64,000 bases of DNA from Ensifer adhaerens. Its GTDB lineage: Bacteria; Pseudomonadota; Alphaproteobacteria; Rhizobiales; Rhizobiaceae. Positions 7,563 to 16,786 of the stretch are shown here, one piece after another. The translations under genes and the position numbers were made by a program. Positions within the stretch are counted from its first letter, which is position 1. The number at the start of each line of letters is the position of its first letter. The notes beneath the pieces were generated by a model. The model searched no databases, had not been told where the DNA came from, and saw only the letters and a program-made list of their open reading frames with translations. Where the stretch lies: contig NZ_LGAP01000004.1 of assembly GCF_001270265.1 (NCBI RefSeq), positions 186,001 through 250,000 of the forward strand, written 5' to 3'.

Positions 7563-8726
7563 CTATTGCTCGCTGGCCGACGCCTGCTGCGACTCGGTGC
7601 CATTGCCACGATTGGCCGGCACCTGTTCCTGTGCCAGTTCGCTTTCGGAGCGCACCACGCGGCGACGCGCCGGCGGACGCTTGCGCATGATGCGCACGCG
7701 CTTGACGCGTCGAGGATCGGCGTCGAGGATCTGGAACTCGAAGCCAGGCAGCGCCTGCACCACCTCGCCCCGGACCGGGATCCGCCCCAGCGACGCGAAG
7801 ATCAGGCCGCCGAGCGTATCGACATCCTCAAGCTGTTCGCGGACATCGAAATCGGAGCCGATCGCCTCTGCGATCTCCTCCAGTTCGACGCGGGCATCGG
7901 CGACAAAAACATCCTCGGAGGTCTTGGCGAACATGACCTCGTCGTCATCGTGCTCATCCTCGATGTCGCCGACGACCATCTCGACGATGTCTTCCAGCGA
8001 AACGAGACCGTCCGTGCCGCCATACTCGTCGATGACAAGCGCCATCTGGATGCGGGCGGCCTGCATGCGCTGCATCAGATCCGATGCGAGCATCGACGGC
8101 GGCACGAACAGGAGCTGGCGTATAATGCCCGCTTCCTCCAGCGACTTGCCGAGATCGACACGCGACAGATCGAAGGTCGCCTTCGGTGACCTCGGGGCCT
8201 TTTCGGCCGAAGCGGACGCGCTGGCGGCCTGCGTCTTGCCGGTGCGACGGCGGTTGCGGGCCTGCTTGGTCACATAGGCGAGCAGGTCGCGAATGTGGAC
8301 CATGCCGCGCGGATCATCGAGGCCTTCGTTGTACACCGGCATGCGCGAGCGGCCGGACTCCTCGAAGATCACCATCAGCTCGCCGATGGTGATGCTCTGG
8401 TCAACGGCTTCGATATCGGCGCGCGGAACCATCACGTCTTCGACACGGACTTCGCGGAAGCGCAGGATGTTGTTGAGCATCGCCCGCTCTTCGGGGGAAA
8501 ATGCCGTGTTGCTGTCGGCGTCGGTCAGCAGCGCGTCAGCAAGGTCCTCGCGCAAGCTCGAAGGATTTGCACCGCGCAGAATGCGCGCGGCTCGGCTCCA
8601 GAAGGACGATGTGGATTTGGTGCCCTCTTGTCGAGTGGCGGTGCTACTACTGCCCGCCTCCGCCTCTCCGGAGGCATCGGCCTCCTCGGTCGCCAGTGCG
8701 ACGGGCTGTGTTTTAAAGTCGCTCAT
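7563..8726 (-). CDS. CBS-domain hemolysin-like protein, CorC/TlyC family
   Basis: A 387-residue cytosolic CorC-type protein without the N-terminal membrane domain (DUF21) of longer relatives. It contains a CBS-domain pair (about residues 85-265; VEDVMVPRADIEAVDQSITI opens the first, and ALVIDEYGGTDGLVSLEDIVE lies in the second) and a C-terminal transporter-associated CorC domain (about 280-355). Such proteins are linked to magnesium or cobalt efflux and membrane stress. The order ybeY then corC-like gene, 12 bases apart, is widespread in proteobacteria, so operon expression with ybeY and phoH is likely. The tail is Gln- and Ser-rich. Confidence 0.9.
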   Translation of the reverse strand: MSDFKTQPVALATEEADASGEAEAGSSSTATRQEGTKSTSSFWSRAARILRGANPSSLREDLADALLTDADSNTAFSPEERAMLNNILRFREVRVEDVMVPRADIEAVDQSITIGELMVIFEESGRSRMPVYNEGLDDPRGMVHIRDLLAYVTKQARNRRRTGKTQAASASASAEKAPRSPKATFDLSRVDLGKSLEEAGIIRQLLFVPPSMLASDLMQRMQAARIQMALVIDEYGGTDGLVSLEDIVEMVVGDIEDEHDDDEVMFAKTSEDVFVADARVELEEIAEAIGSDFDVREQLEDVDTLGGLIFASLGRIPVRGEVVQALPGFEFQILDADPRRVKRVRIMRKRPPARRRVVRSESELAQEQVPANRGNGTESQQASASEQ

Positions 8727-8738
8727 TGGTCCAAACTG

Positions 8739-9245
8739 TTAATCCGGGGATCGGTCCCCGTAGGGATCAGATAAGCCAAGACGCGCCAAAATGCGAGTCT
8801 CCAGGCTTTCCATTCTTTCGGCTTCATCATCTACCATATGATCATAACCGAAAAGATGCAGGAATCCATGCACGAGAAGATGCGTCAGATGCGCGTCGAA
8901 CGACTTCTCCAATTCCTGCGCTTCGCGCTCCAGCGTCTCGCGCGCCACGATGATGTCGCCAAGCATCGGCCCCGGCATTTTTCCGGGCGTCACCGGAAAT
9001 GCCGGGAAGGAAAGCACGTTGGTCGGCTTGTCCTGCTTGCGCCACTCGGCATTGATCGACCGCATGGAGGCATCGTCGGTGAAAACCAGCGACACTTCGG
9101 GCGGCATCTTCGGAAGCGGCTGGCCTTCTTCCGCGACGAGGAAAGCGGCCGCAGCCTCGAGCACCGGCGACGAAAGGGCGAGAAGCGCCTCTTCGTCGGG
9201 CCAATTGCCCTCTTCGACGCTGATCTGGATATCCAATGCGGTCAT
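8739..9245 (-). CDS. ybeY: endoribonuclease YbeY
   Basis: Metal-dependent RNase for 16S rRNA 3'-end maturation, ribosome quality control and sRNA metabolism; well studied in Sinorhizobium meliloti. The zinc-binding signature H-x3-H-x5-H is present as [15 protein letters not shown] (about residues 123-137). I start at ATG 9245 (168 residues). An upstream in-frame TTG at 9263 would touch the phoH stop. The gene follows phoH with an 18-base gap and precedes the CorC-like gene. Confidence 0.95.
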   Translation of the reverse strand: MTALDIQISVEEGNWPDEEALLALSSPVLEAAAAFLVAEEGQPLPKMPPEVSLVFTDDASMRSINAEWRKQDKPTNVLSFPAFPVTPGKMPGPMLGDIIVARETLEREAQELEKSFDAHLTHLLVHGFLHLFGYDHMVDDEAERMESLETRILARLGLSDPYGDRSPD

Positions 9246-9263
9246 GATCGCGACAACCGCCAA

Positions 9264-10319
9264 TCAGCGGTCGCTCTGCTCGCTTTCATCGTGCACGGCC
9301 GTCTGCGCCTCGTAGGCCCGGACGATGCGCGCCACCATCGGATGGCGCACGACGTCGACGTCCTTGAACCGGATGACCGAGACGCCCTCGACGCCCCGCA
9401 GGATCTGCAAGGCTTCGACCAGCCCGGACTTGACGCCGCGCGGCAGGTCGACCTGGCTCGGGTCACCCGTCACGATCATCCGGCCGTTCTCGCCGAGACG
9501 GGTCAGGAACATCTTCATCTGCATCGATGTGGTGTTCTGGGCTTCGTCGAGGATGACGGCGGCATTGGCGAGCGTGCGACCACGCATGAAGGCCAGCGGC
9601 GCGATTTCGATGACGCCTGCCGTGATGGCACGCTCGACCTTGTCGCCCGGCATCATGTCATAGAGCGCATCGTAGAGCGGCCTCAGATAGGGATCGACCT
9701 TCTCCTTCATGTCGCCCGGCAGGAAGCCGAGGCGTTCGCCGGCTTCGACGGCCGGACGGGAGAGCACGATGCGGTCAACCGCGCCACGCTCCAGAAGCTG
9801 CGCTGCATGGGCAACGGCGAGGTAGGTCTTGCCGGTACCGGCCGGGCCGACGCCGAAGACGAGCTCGGAACGCTCCAGCGCGCGGATATAGGCATCCTGC
9901 ATCGGCGTGCGGGCGACGATCGTCTTCTTGCGCGTTGAAATCTGCGCCATCGTCAATTTGGCTTTTTTCTCCATGGTCGGCAATTGCAGCTGGTCATCGG
10001 CAGCAACCGCCATGCGGATCGCGCCTTCCACATCCGACGTATCGATCGATCCGCCACTCTGCAACCGTCCATAGAGAAAATCGAGTGCGCGACGCGCCTG
10101 ATTGGTGGCGACGACATCACCTGAGATCGCGACGGAATTGCCGCGGGGATGCGCTTCGATCCGCAGCCGCTGCTCAAGGAGCTTCAGATTCTGGTCGAAC
10201 TGCCCGAAGAGCTCGCTGGCGAACCGGTTGTTCTCGAAAGTGAGCACGAAGTGATTGGCGTCTGTCGCAGTTGTTTTCGACTGGCGCGATGATGAAGAGA
10301 TCAGTTCGTGTCCGTTCAA
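9264..10319 (-). CDS. phoH: PhoH-like ATPase
   Basis: A 351-residue PhoH-family P-loop ATPase, usually paired with ybeY and thought to act in RNA metabolism. Walker A is GPAGTGKTYLA (about residue 158-168) and Walker B is VILDEAQNTT (about 258-267). A small KH-like region precedes the ATPase core. The start is a TTG at 10319 with AGGAG ten bases upstream; no in-frame ATG occurs until well inside the protein, so the TTG is the best choice. miaB lies 26 bases upstream on the same strand. Confidence 0.93.
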   Translation of the reverse strand: MNGHELISSSSRQSKTTATDANHFVLTFENNRFASELFGQFDQNLKLLEQRLRIEAHPRGNSVAISGDVVATNQARRALDFLYGRLQSGGSIDTSDVEGAIRMAVAADDQLQLPTMEKKAKLTMAQISTRKKTIVARTPMQDAYIRALERSELVFGVGPAGTGKTYLAVAHAAQLLERGAVDRIVLSRPAVEAGERLGFLPGDMKEKVDPYLRPLYDALYDMMPGDKVERAITAGVIEIAPLAFMRGRTLANAAVILDEAQNTTSMQMKMFLTRLGENGRMIVTGDPSQVDLPRGVKSGLVEALQILRGVEGVSVIRFKDVDVVRHPMVARIVRAYEAQTAVHDESEQSDR

Positions 10320-10345
10320 GCGGTTCAGGCTCCTGTTTTCGGTCC

Positions 10346-11743
10346 TTACCCGATCATCTCGGCAAACAGACTGTTCGGCCCGGCCTTGATGATTCGCACC
10401 TTGATAATGTCACCGATTTGCGATGCTTTTGCATCAACATTCACAGGCTGCAGCCACGGCGAACGACCGACGAGCTGCCCGGGCATGCGGCCCGGCTTCT
10501 CCAAAAGCAGATCTATTTCGCGCCCGACACAGGATTCGGCAAAGGCGCGCTGCTGTGAAATCAGCAAAGCCTGCAATCTTTCCAGGCGCTTGGCTTTGAC
10601 GTCCTCGGCAACCTGGTCGTCGAGCTCCGCGCCGGGCGTGCCCGGACGGGTGGAATATTTGAACGAAAATGCCTGTGCATAACCCACGGCCTCGACCAGC
10701 TTCATGGTCGCTTCGAAGTCCTCGTCGGTCTCGCCGGGGAAGCCGACGATGAAATCGCCCGACAGCGCGAGATCCGGCTGCACCGCGCGGATGCGCTCGA
10801 TGAGCGCCAGATACTCGGCCACCGTATGCCGCCTGTTCATCGCCTTGAGGATGCGGTCGGACCCCGCCTGCACCGGCAGGTGCAGATAGGGCATCAGCTT
10901 CGGCATCGATCGATGCGCCTCGATCAAGCTGTCGTCCATGTCGCGCGGATGGCTGGTGGTGTAGCGCAGCCGTGCCAACCCCTCGATGTCGCCGAGACAC
11001 TGCAGGAGATCGCCAAGGCCCCATTCGCGGCCATCGGGACCAAGACCATGCCAGGCGTTGACGTTCTGGCCGAGCAGGGTGATCTCGCGCACGCCGGCTT
11101 CGACCAGCTTCTCCGCTTCCGAAACGATCTGGGCGACGGGACGGGAAACCTCCGATCCGCGCGTATAGGGAACGACGCAGAAGGTGCAGAACTTGTCACA
11201 ACCTTCCTGCACGGTCAGGAAGGCTGTGACGCCGCGCGCGCGGGTCCTGGCCTTGTCGGGGGCCGGCAGATGCTCGAACTTGTCCTCGACGGCATAGTCA
11301 GTCTGGACGACCCGCTCGCCGTTGCGGGCGCGCTTCAGCGCTTCCGGCAAGCGGTGATAGGTGGTCGGTCCGATGACGAGGTCGACGGCCGGCGCGCGGC
11401 GCAGGATCTCGTTGCCCTCGGCCTGGGCAACGCAGCCGGCGACGCCGATCACCATCTCGCGGCCCTCGAGCGCCTTCGCTTTTTTCAGATCGCGCAGCCG
11501 GCCGAGCTCGGAATAGACCTTCTCTGCCGCTTTCTCGCGGATATGGCAGGTGTTGAGCAAGACGAAGTCGGCATCTTCCAGCACATCCGTCGAGACATAG
11601 CCGTCACGCGTCAACGCATCCGACATGCGGTCGGAATCGTAGACGTTCATCTGACAGCCATAGGTTTTTACGAAAACCTTGCGGGCCGGCGTGCGTTCGT
11701 CGCCCGTTGCGGGCGTCGTCAGAAGAGCTGTTTCCTGGGTCAT
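10346..11743 (-). CDS. miaB: tRNA-2-methylthio-N6-dimethylallyladenosine synthase
   Basis: Radical-SAM methylthiotransferase that converts i6A37 to ms2i6A37 in tRNAs. The N-terminal UPF0004 domain carries three cluster-binding cysteines ([17 protein letters not shown] and [11 protein letters not shown]). The radical-SAM motif is [15 protein letters not shown] (about residues 184-198), and a C-terminal TRAM domain follows (about 400-460). At 465 residues the length is normal. It starts the miaB-phoH-ybeY-corC-like run seen in many alphaproteobacteria. Confidence 0.97.
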   Translation of the reverse strand: MTQETALLTTPATGDERTPARKVFVKTYGCQMNVYDSDRMSDALTRDGYVSTDVLEDADFVLLNTCHIREKAAEKVYSELGRLRDLKKAKALEGREMVIGVAGCVAQAEGNEILRRAPAVDLVIGPTTYHRLPEALKRARNGERVVQTDYAVEDKFEHLPAPDKARTRARGVTAFLTVQEGCDKFCTFCVVPYTRGSEVSRPVAQIVSEAEKLVEAGVREITLLGQNVNAWHGLGPDGREWGLGDLLQCLGDIEGLARLRYTTSHPRDMDDSLIEAHRSMPKLMPYLHLPVQAGSDRILKAMNRRHTVAEYLALIERIRAVQPDLALSGDFIVGFPGETDEDFEATMKLVEAVGYAQAFSFKYSTRPGTPGAELDDQVAEDVKAKRLERLQALLISQQRAFAESCVGREIDLLLEKPGRMPGQLVGRSPWLQPVNVDAKASQIGDIIKVRIIKAGPNSLFAEMIG

Positions 11744-11814
11744 GCCGGTTCTTTAGTGCAAAGCGGCCCAAAGTTGAAGTATTTTCGCCTGTCGGCTTTC
11801 ACGCGCTGGCCGCG

Positions 11815-12606
11815 TCAGGCCCGTCCGCGCAGGCGGTCCGACAGCATCGAACGAATGCGCTGCTCGATCACGCGGCTGACTTCCTTGCGGTTGGTGTGGT
11901 GGTCGTAATCGACGGCCTCGCCGAAATCGACATCGACCTCGATCGCCCCCTCACGCAGGATACCGAGCAGATGCGGCGCCAGGCCGGTATCGCCAGGCCA
12001 GGCGGCGATCGGCCGGTTGAAGCGTCCCATCGGCATTCCATGAATGCCCGTATAGGAGATGGCGACCGGCTGGACGTGAACCATGCCCGTCGGCGAATGC
12101 GGCACGGCAGACGCGGCTGCGCCGAACAGCGACGTCTTGATCTCGAGCAGACGGTTGCCGTCCGACGTCGTGCCTTCCGGGAAAAGAACGACGATCTCGC
12201 CGTCGGCGAGCCGCTGACCGATCTCGCTGACCTGCTTTCCCGTCGCGCGCTTCTGCTCGCGCACGACGAAGATCGACGCCTGCAACCGTGAGAGAATGCC
12301 GAAGACCGGCCATTCCTTGACCTCGGACTTGGCGACGAAGACGACGTCGGCGACCGAAGACAGCACCAGGATATCTTTCCACGAGGCGTGGTTGGCGCAC
12401 AGAAGCAGCGGTCGGCGGCGCTCCGGCATGCCATGGACGCGCACCTTGATGCCGAGCAGGTAGCAGGCCATGCGGTGCCAGTAGCGCGGCAACAGGCGCC
12501 GCGGCTTCAGATCCAGCCAAAGGCAGACGATCTGGATCGGCATCAGCACGAGCGAGGCCAGCGCCAGCACCAACGCGAACAATGCGATCCGCAGCCAATT
12601 GATCAT
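11815..12606 (-). CDS. plsC: 1-acyl-sn-glycerol-3-phosphate acyltransferase
   Basis: Acylates lysophosphatidic acid to phosphatidic acid at the inner membrane. After an N-terminal hydrophobic segment (residues 1-30), the acyltransferase block NHASWKD carries the HX4D catalytic motif (written H-A-S-W-K-D), and FPEGTTSDG is the phosphate-binding block. I use ATG 12606 (263 residues), where the membrane segment begins and AGGAA lies about 10 bases upstream; the frame is open to 12669. It may act on general phospholipid or on ornithine-lipid precursors; the sequence does not decide. Confidence 0.9.
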   Translation of the reverse strand: MINWLRIALFALVLALASLVLMPIQIVCLWLDLKPRRLLPRYWHRMACYLLGIKVRVHGMPERRRPLLLCANHASWKDILVLSSVADVVFVAKSEVKEWPVFGILSRLQASIFVVREQKRATGKQVSEIGQRLADGEIVVLFPEGTTSDGNRLLEIKTSLFGAAASAVPHSPTGMVHVQPVAISYTGIHGMPMGRFNRPIAAWPGDTGLAPHLLGILREGAIEVDVDFGEAVDYDHHTNRKEVSRVIEQRIRSMLSDRLRGRA

Positions 12607-12699
12607 CGAAAAGGATTTCCTGCGCCGGTCACCCGCCACTCCGCATGGTTGTGCGAGGGCCCGGCTCATCCGGGGCGTGCCAAACCAATCCGGTTCGGA

Positions 12700-13197
12700 C
12701 TAGCGAAGATCGAGCCGCATGACAAGCGCGGCAGTGCGCTGTCCTGCCTTGTCCTGGTAATAGGCACGGCGTTCGCCGACCTTGAGGAAGCCGAGCTTGC
12801 GGTAAAGCCCGATTGCAGCCTGATTGGTCTCGTCCACTTCGAGGAAAAGCCTATCCGCCCCCTTGACCGAAGCTTCGCGCATCGCGGCCTGCATCAGCCG
12901 CCAGCCGAGGCCGGAACGGGCATAACGCGGATCGACGCCGATCGTCAGTATTTCGGCCTCGCCGGCGACGGCACGCAACAGCACGAAGCCGCCGAAGGCA
13001 GGCCGGAACGAACCATTGGTCTGGCGGGCGACAAAACCGAACACCGTTTCCTGGACGAGCAAGGCGTGGATTTCACCATCGCTCCAGGGAGCCGCGAAGC
13101 GCTGGCGATGGAGAGCGGCGGCAGCGATGAGATCTGGTTCCTCCAGCGGGAAGATGTCGAACTCGGTACGGCGCGTGAAGTAGTCGGTGAAACTCAT
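12700..13197 (-). CDS. rimI: ribosomal-protein-alanine N-acetyltransferase RimI
   Basis: A 165-residue GNAT enzyme predicted to acetylate the N-terminal alanine of ribosomal protein S18. Acetyl-CoA-binding motif A is seen as ILTIGVDPRYARSGLGWRLM (about residues 76-95), followed by LFLEVDETNQAAIGLYRKLGF typical of RimI (written here as the family block around residue 117). It begins six bases after the tsaB stop, the tsaB-rimI pairing common to many bacteria. Confidence 0.9.
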   Translation of the reverse strand: MSFTDYFTRRTEFDIFPLEEPDLIAAAALHRQRFAAPWSDGEIHALLVQETVFGFVARQTNGSFRPAFGGFVLLRAVAGEAEILTIGVDPRYARSGLGWRLMQAAMREASVKGADRLFLEVDETNQAAIGLYRKLGFLKVGERRAYYQDKAGQRTAALVMRLDLR

Positions 13198-13203
13198 CGG
13201 TGT

Positions 13204-13863
13204 CTATGCTCGGGCAACGGCAAAGCCCGCTTGCGGCTTGGCATCGGGACCCCGAAGATATAGCGGCTTCGGCTTGGCCGAGGCTGGATCTGCGATCGCG
13301 CCAAGCCGCGCGACCAAGGCGATATCGACGAGATCGGAAGTCTTGACCGGCGTCGTCGCGGTGACGAACCCAGCGCCCGAACCGGCGATGAATCCCTCGA
13401 AACCGGCAAACCGGTCGCGAGCGGCCGTGACCGACAGCGCCTCCGGCTCGGTGACGGGATGGCCTGCTGCGTCGAATGCCTGGACGTAGACCTCGTCGCG
13501 CTTGGCGTCGATTGCGACCAGCACCGATTTGCCCGGTGCCGCGGCGCGGGCTTCCTCCGCAATAACGTGAAGCGAGGAAACACCGACCGCGGGTTTGCCG
13601 AGCGCAAGCGCCAGGCCGCGCGCCGTCGCAACCCCGACACGGATGCCGGTGAACGACCCCGGACCAATGGTCACGGCGATGCGATCGATATCGCCAAGCG
13701 GGCGATCGGCGGCTTCGAGCGCCCCGTCAACGAACTCCATCAGCCGTTCGGCATGGCCGCGGCCGATATCGGCCCCGGACTGTCCGAGAATGGACATCGA
13801 ACCACTGTCATAAATGGCAGCGGAACAGCCGGACCCTGATGTGTCGATGGCAAGTACGATCAT
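13204..13863 (-). CDS. tsaB: tRNA threonylcarbamoyladenosine biosynthesis protein TsaB
   Basis: Scaffold partner of TsaD in making t6A37 on ANN-decoding tRNAs. The ASKHA-type N-terminal nucleotide fold is evident (VLAIDTSGSGCSAAIYD), and the conserved TIGPGSFTGIRVGVATARG block lies about residue 65-83. At 219 residues from ATG 13863 the length fits TsaB. An in-frame start at 13893 cannot be excluded. rimI follows after six bases. The partner genes tsaD, tsaE and tsaC are not in this window. Confidence 0.93.
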   Translation of the reverse strand: MIVLAIDTSGSGCSAAIYDSGSMSILGQSGADIGRGHAERLMEFVDGALEAADRPLGDIDRIAVTIGPGSFTGIRVGVATARGLALALGKPAVGVSSLHVIAEEARAAAPGKSVLVAIDAKRDEVYVQAFDAAGHPVTEPEALSVTAARDRFAGFEGFIAGSGAGFVTATTPVKTSDLVDIALVARLGAIADPASAKPKPLYLRGPDAKPQAGFAVARA

Positions 13864-13980
13864 TTCAGTTGCAGCGATTTCCAGACGCATCATCCCGCGA
13901 GGCCACGATCGGCATCGCGGTTACGCTTACTCGAGATCGGCCGCAGCCTCGGAAAGGCGCAGCCGCTCGCCATCGCGATA

Positions 13981-14547
13981 TCAGACGGCTTCGACGGCTT
14001 CTACTTCGGGAACGAAATGCCGCAGCAGATTCTGCACGCCATGCTTCAGGGTCGCCGTCGACGACGGGCAGCCCGAGCAGGCACCCTTCATGTTCAGGAA
14101 CACGGTGCCGTCCTTGAAGCCGCGGAAGGTGATGTCGCCGCCGTCCTGCGCCACAGCCGGGCGAACCCGGGTTTCGAGCAGTTCCTTGATGGTAGCGACA
14201 ATGGTCTCGTCGCCCGGCTCGAAGAATTCGTCTTCCTGATCCATCTGCTCGGCACGGCCTGCTCCGGCCATGATCGGCGCGCCGGACATGAAGTGCTCCA
14301 TGATCGAGCCGAGGATGGCGGGCTTCAGGTGCTGCCACTCCTGCCCTTCCTTGCTGACGGTGATGAAGTCGTAGCCGAAGTAGACGCCGCTGACTCCGGG
14401 GATCGAGAACAGCCGGGCAGCAAGCGGCGAACCGGCGCGCGCTTCTTCCTCGTCACGGAACTCGGCAGTGCCGTTTTCCAGAACCACCTTGCCCGGCAGG
14501 AACTTGAGCGTGGCCGGGTTCGGCGTGGCTTCGGTCTGGATGAACAT
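13981..14547 (-). CDS. NifU-domain iron-sulfur scaffold (Nfu type)
   Basis: A 188-residue Fe-S carrier of the Nfu/NfuA class. The N-terminal Nfu_N domain (residues 1-90, opening FIQTEATPNPATLKFLPG) is followed by a C-terminal NifU domain with the cluster-binding CSGC motif (about residues 155-158). I start at ATG 14547 because GGAGAGAG precedes it and homology begins exactly there, though the frame is open to 14601. It probably passes clusters to client enzymes; miaB in this window is a plausible type of client. Confidence 0.93.
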   Translation of the reverse strand: MFIQTEATPNPATLKFLPGKVVLENGTAEFRDEEEARAGSPLAARLFSIPGVSGVYFGYDFITVSKEGQEWQHLKPAILGSIMEHFMSGAPIMAGAGRAEQMDQEDEFFEPGDETIVATIKELLETRVRPAVAQDGGDITFRGFKDGTVFLNMKGACSGCPSSTATLKHGVQNLLRHFVPEVEAVEAV

Positions 14548-14652
14548 GTCTCTCTCCGTCTCGCCGGGAAGGCTCTCAACCGGCTCTTTAGAATAATTCA
14601 AAAGAATATAAGGGCTTCGTTCGGCCCTCGCAAGGGCGCAAAGAGACGCAGC

Positions 14653-14923
14653 TTAGGGTCAGGACCTATTAAATTCATCCATTCTGTTCAGGTCCATGGG
14701 ATTGGATGGAAGGAAACAAGCGCAAGGCAAGACCCGAAGGTCTTGTCGAGCATTGTTTGCGATCAGACGGCCCATGGACCTGAACCCGAAGGGCGAGGCG
14801 GATTTCGCGCCTGACTGCGTCGGAAAGATTTGAAAATGTTCGTGCATTTCCTGCATCTTCCCTCCTTGTCAGACACGAAATCCACCACGCAGAATGGATG
14901 AATTTGATAGGTCCTGACCCTAA
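14653..14923. mobile_element. MITE-like inverted-repeat element, about 270 bp
   Basis: The outer 34 bases (14653-14686 and 14890-14923) are inverted copies with one mismatch; each end reads TTAGGGTCAGGACCTAT inward. A second, inner 14-base inverted pair, TTCAGGTCCATGGG, sits at 14687-14700 and 14771-14784. TA lies at both outer edges (TA-GGGTC and GACCC-TA), compatible with a TA target duplication as in IS630/mariner-type elements, but it could equally be part of the repeat. No transposase is encoded, so it would be non-autonomous. The right end supplies the stop codon of the universal stress gene. It holds one 65-codon reading frame with a strong ribosome-binding site (14659-14856, minus). 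Confidence 0.75.
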
Positions 14924-15411
14924 CTGAGCGCGTCGATTTCCTCGTCGGTCAAGAGATCCGGTATCACCGTCACCGGGATCGGGAAGGCCGCCGCCTTGCC
15001 GGCGATCGACGACACGAGCGGACCGGGGCCCTCTTTTGCCGACCCTGCGGCCAGAACCAGGATGGCGATGTCGCGATCCTCCTCGATGGCCGAATGGATC
15101 TGCTCGGTTGCAGCCCCTTCGCGGATGACAATTTCGGGTTCTATCCCGATGCGCTCGCGCACGGACTGCGCCACCTTGGCAAGCGTCGCTTCCGCCTCTT
15201 CGCGCGCTTCGGCACGCATGATTTCCTCGACCCCCAGCCATTGCTGGAAGTCGCCGTCGGCGATGACAAAGAGCAGGACGAGACCGCCATTGGAATTTTT
15301 GGCGCGCATGCCAGCATAGTGGACAGCGCGGCCGCATTCCGGGGTATCGTCGATCCCCGCCATGAATTTGCGGCGGTGACCTTCAAGTCGTGAGAGTCGG
15401 GTCGAGACCAT
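14920..15411 (-). CDS. universal stress protein, UspA family
   Basis: A 163-residue single Usp domain. The start of the Rossmann-like fold is KFMAGIDDTPECGRAVHYAG, and the later block DIAILVLAAGSAKEGPGPLVSSIAGKAA resembles the ATP-binding G-x2-G-x9-G-S/T region, partly altered. The final residues EEIDALS are followed by a TAG that belongs to the right arm of the inverted-repeat element at 14653-14923, so the native C-terminus may have been trimmed or changed by insertion. trpS lies upstream on the same strand. Function is general stress survival; no specific role can be read. Confidence 0.88.
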   Translation of the reverse strand: MVSTRLSRLEGHRRKFMAGIDDTPECGRAVHYAGMRAKNSNGGLVLLFVIADGDFQQWLGVEEIMRAEAREEAEATLAKVAQSVRERIGIEPEIVIREGAATEQIHSAIEEDRDIAILVLAAGSAKEGPGPLVSSIAGKAAAFPIPVTVIPDLLTDEEIDALS

Positions 15412-15463
15412 ACGGCGAACATTACATTCCAGATAAACCGCCGCAAGGTCTCATTTTCGCCTT

Positions 15464-16528
15464 TTACTGCAGAAACCCGATGATTTCGCGAACCTCGCCC
15501 ATCGTCTTTTCCGCACGCGCCCGGGCACGCTCGCCGCCGCTGCGAAGGATCGCATCGATGTGAGCCGTGTCGCCCATCAGGCGGCGCATTTCGCCGGTGA
15601 TCGGCGACAGAACTTCGACCGCCAGGTCCACCAGCGCCGGCTTGAACACCGAGAACTGCTGGCCACCGAATTCGCCCAGCACCTCTTCCTTGGTCTTGTC
15701 GGAAAGTGCTGCATAGATGCCGACGAGGTTTTCCGCCTCGGGGCGTCCCTTGAGGCCGTCGAGTTCGCTCGGAAGCGCATCCGGGTCGGTCTTGGCCTTG
15801 CGGATCTTCTTGGAGATCGTCTCGGCGTCATCCATCAGGTTGATGCGCGAAAGATCCGACGGATCGGACTTCGACATCTTCTTGGTGCCGTCACGCAGCG
15901 ACATGACGCGCGGCGTTGCGCCACCGATCAGCGGCTCCACCGGCGGGAAATAGGCATGGATCGGCTCTTCGCCGACGACCATATCGACGCCATAGCCGCG
16001 GGCGCGGATATGCTCCATGAAGTCGATGTTGAACTTCTGGGCGATGTCGCGCGTCAATTCGAGATGCTGCTTCTGATCGTCGCCGACCGGAACATGGGTG
16101 GCGCGATAGACGAGGATGTCGGCGGCCATCAGGCTCGGATAGGCAAGCAGGCCGAGCGAGGCGTTCTCGCGATCCTTGCCGGCCTTGTCCTTGAACTGGG
16201 TCATCCGGTTCATCCAGCCGATGCGGGCGACGCAGTTGAAGATCCAGGCGAGTTCGGCATGCTGCGGCACGGCCGACTGATTGAAGACGATATGTTTTTC
16301 CGGATCGATGCCGGAGGCGATGAAGGCGGCGGCGATCGAGCGGATCTGCCCCTTCAGGTCCTCGTGCACGAGCTGCGCGGTGAGCGAATGCAGGTCGACG
16401 ACGCAATAGATGCAATCGTTGTTTTCCTGCAGCGCCACGAACTTGCGGATCGCGCCGAGATAGTTGCCGAGATGGAGATTGCCCGTCGGTTGCACACCGG
16501 AAAATACGAGCGGCTTGAATTCGTTCAT
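15464..16528 (-). CDS. trpS: tryptophanyl-tRNA synthetase
   Basis: Class I aminoacyl-tRNA synthetase charging tRNA-Trp; 354 residues. The HIGH-equivalent motif is [13 protein letters not shown] (residues about 15-27) and the KMSKS loop is KKMSKSDPS (about 211-219). [10 protein letters not shown] and the [17 protein letters not shown] block are typical of TrpRS. The gene lies between murJ and the universal stress gene, with a type B repeat upstream. Confidence 0.97.
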   Translation of the reverse strand: MNEFKPLVFSGVQPTGNLHLGNYLGAIRKFVALQENNDCIYCVVDLHSLTAQLVHEDLKGQIRSIAAAFIASGIDPEKHIVFNQSAVPQHAELAWIFNCVARIGWMNRMTQFKDKAGKDRENASLGLLAYPSLMAADILVYRATHVPVGDDQKQHLELTRDIAQKFNIDFMEHIRARGYGVDMVVGEEPIHAYFPPVEPLIGGATPRVMSLRDGTKKMSKSDPSDLSRINLMDDAETISKKIRKAKTDPDALPSELDGLKGRPEAENLVGIYAALSDKTKEEVLGEFGGQQFSVFKPALVDLAVEVLSPITGEMRRLMGDTAHIDAILRSGGERARARAEKTMGEVREIIGFLQ

Positions 16529-16559
16529 GTCGTCCTCAATAGGCTGGTGGAGGGCCTCC

Positions 16560-16663
16560 GCATGTTTTTTCCTTAAACCGCAACCGATTTAAGAAAAAAA
16601 CATGCAGCAATTCAAAGTGCTACAGCGACCCTTGCGCGTCCCATAGGACGCGCGGCGCTGTAG
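16560..16663. repeat. RIME-like two-palindrome repeat, type B copy 2
   Basis: Inverted relative to the copy at 3606. It begins GCATGTTTTTTCCTTAAA and ends GGACGCGCGGCGCTGTAG. The left palindrome has drifted (CATGTTTT...AAAACATG). It lies in the gap between murJ and trpS, and nothing else was recognised in 16664-16786. Confidence 0.8.
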
Positions 16664-16786
16664 GGCTGATCGCCCATGTTGCTAACGGCATGGCTTATGC
16701 ACGTCGGGCGGAGCGCAATCAAGTGGTCCGAATGCGGGTTGTCGACGCTGATTGGAGTCGGCATCGCCGCGTGATCGTCAGGTTCA

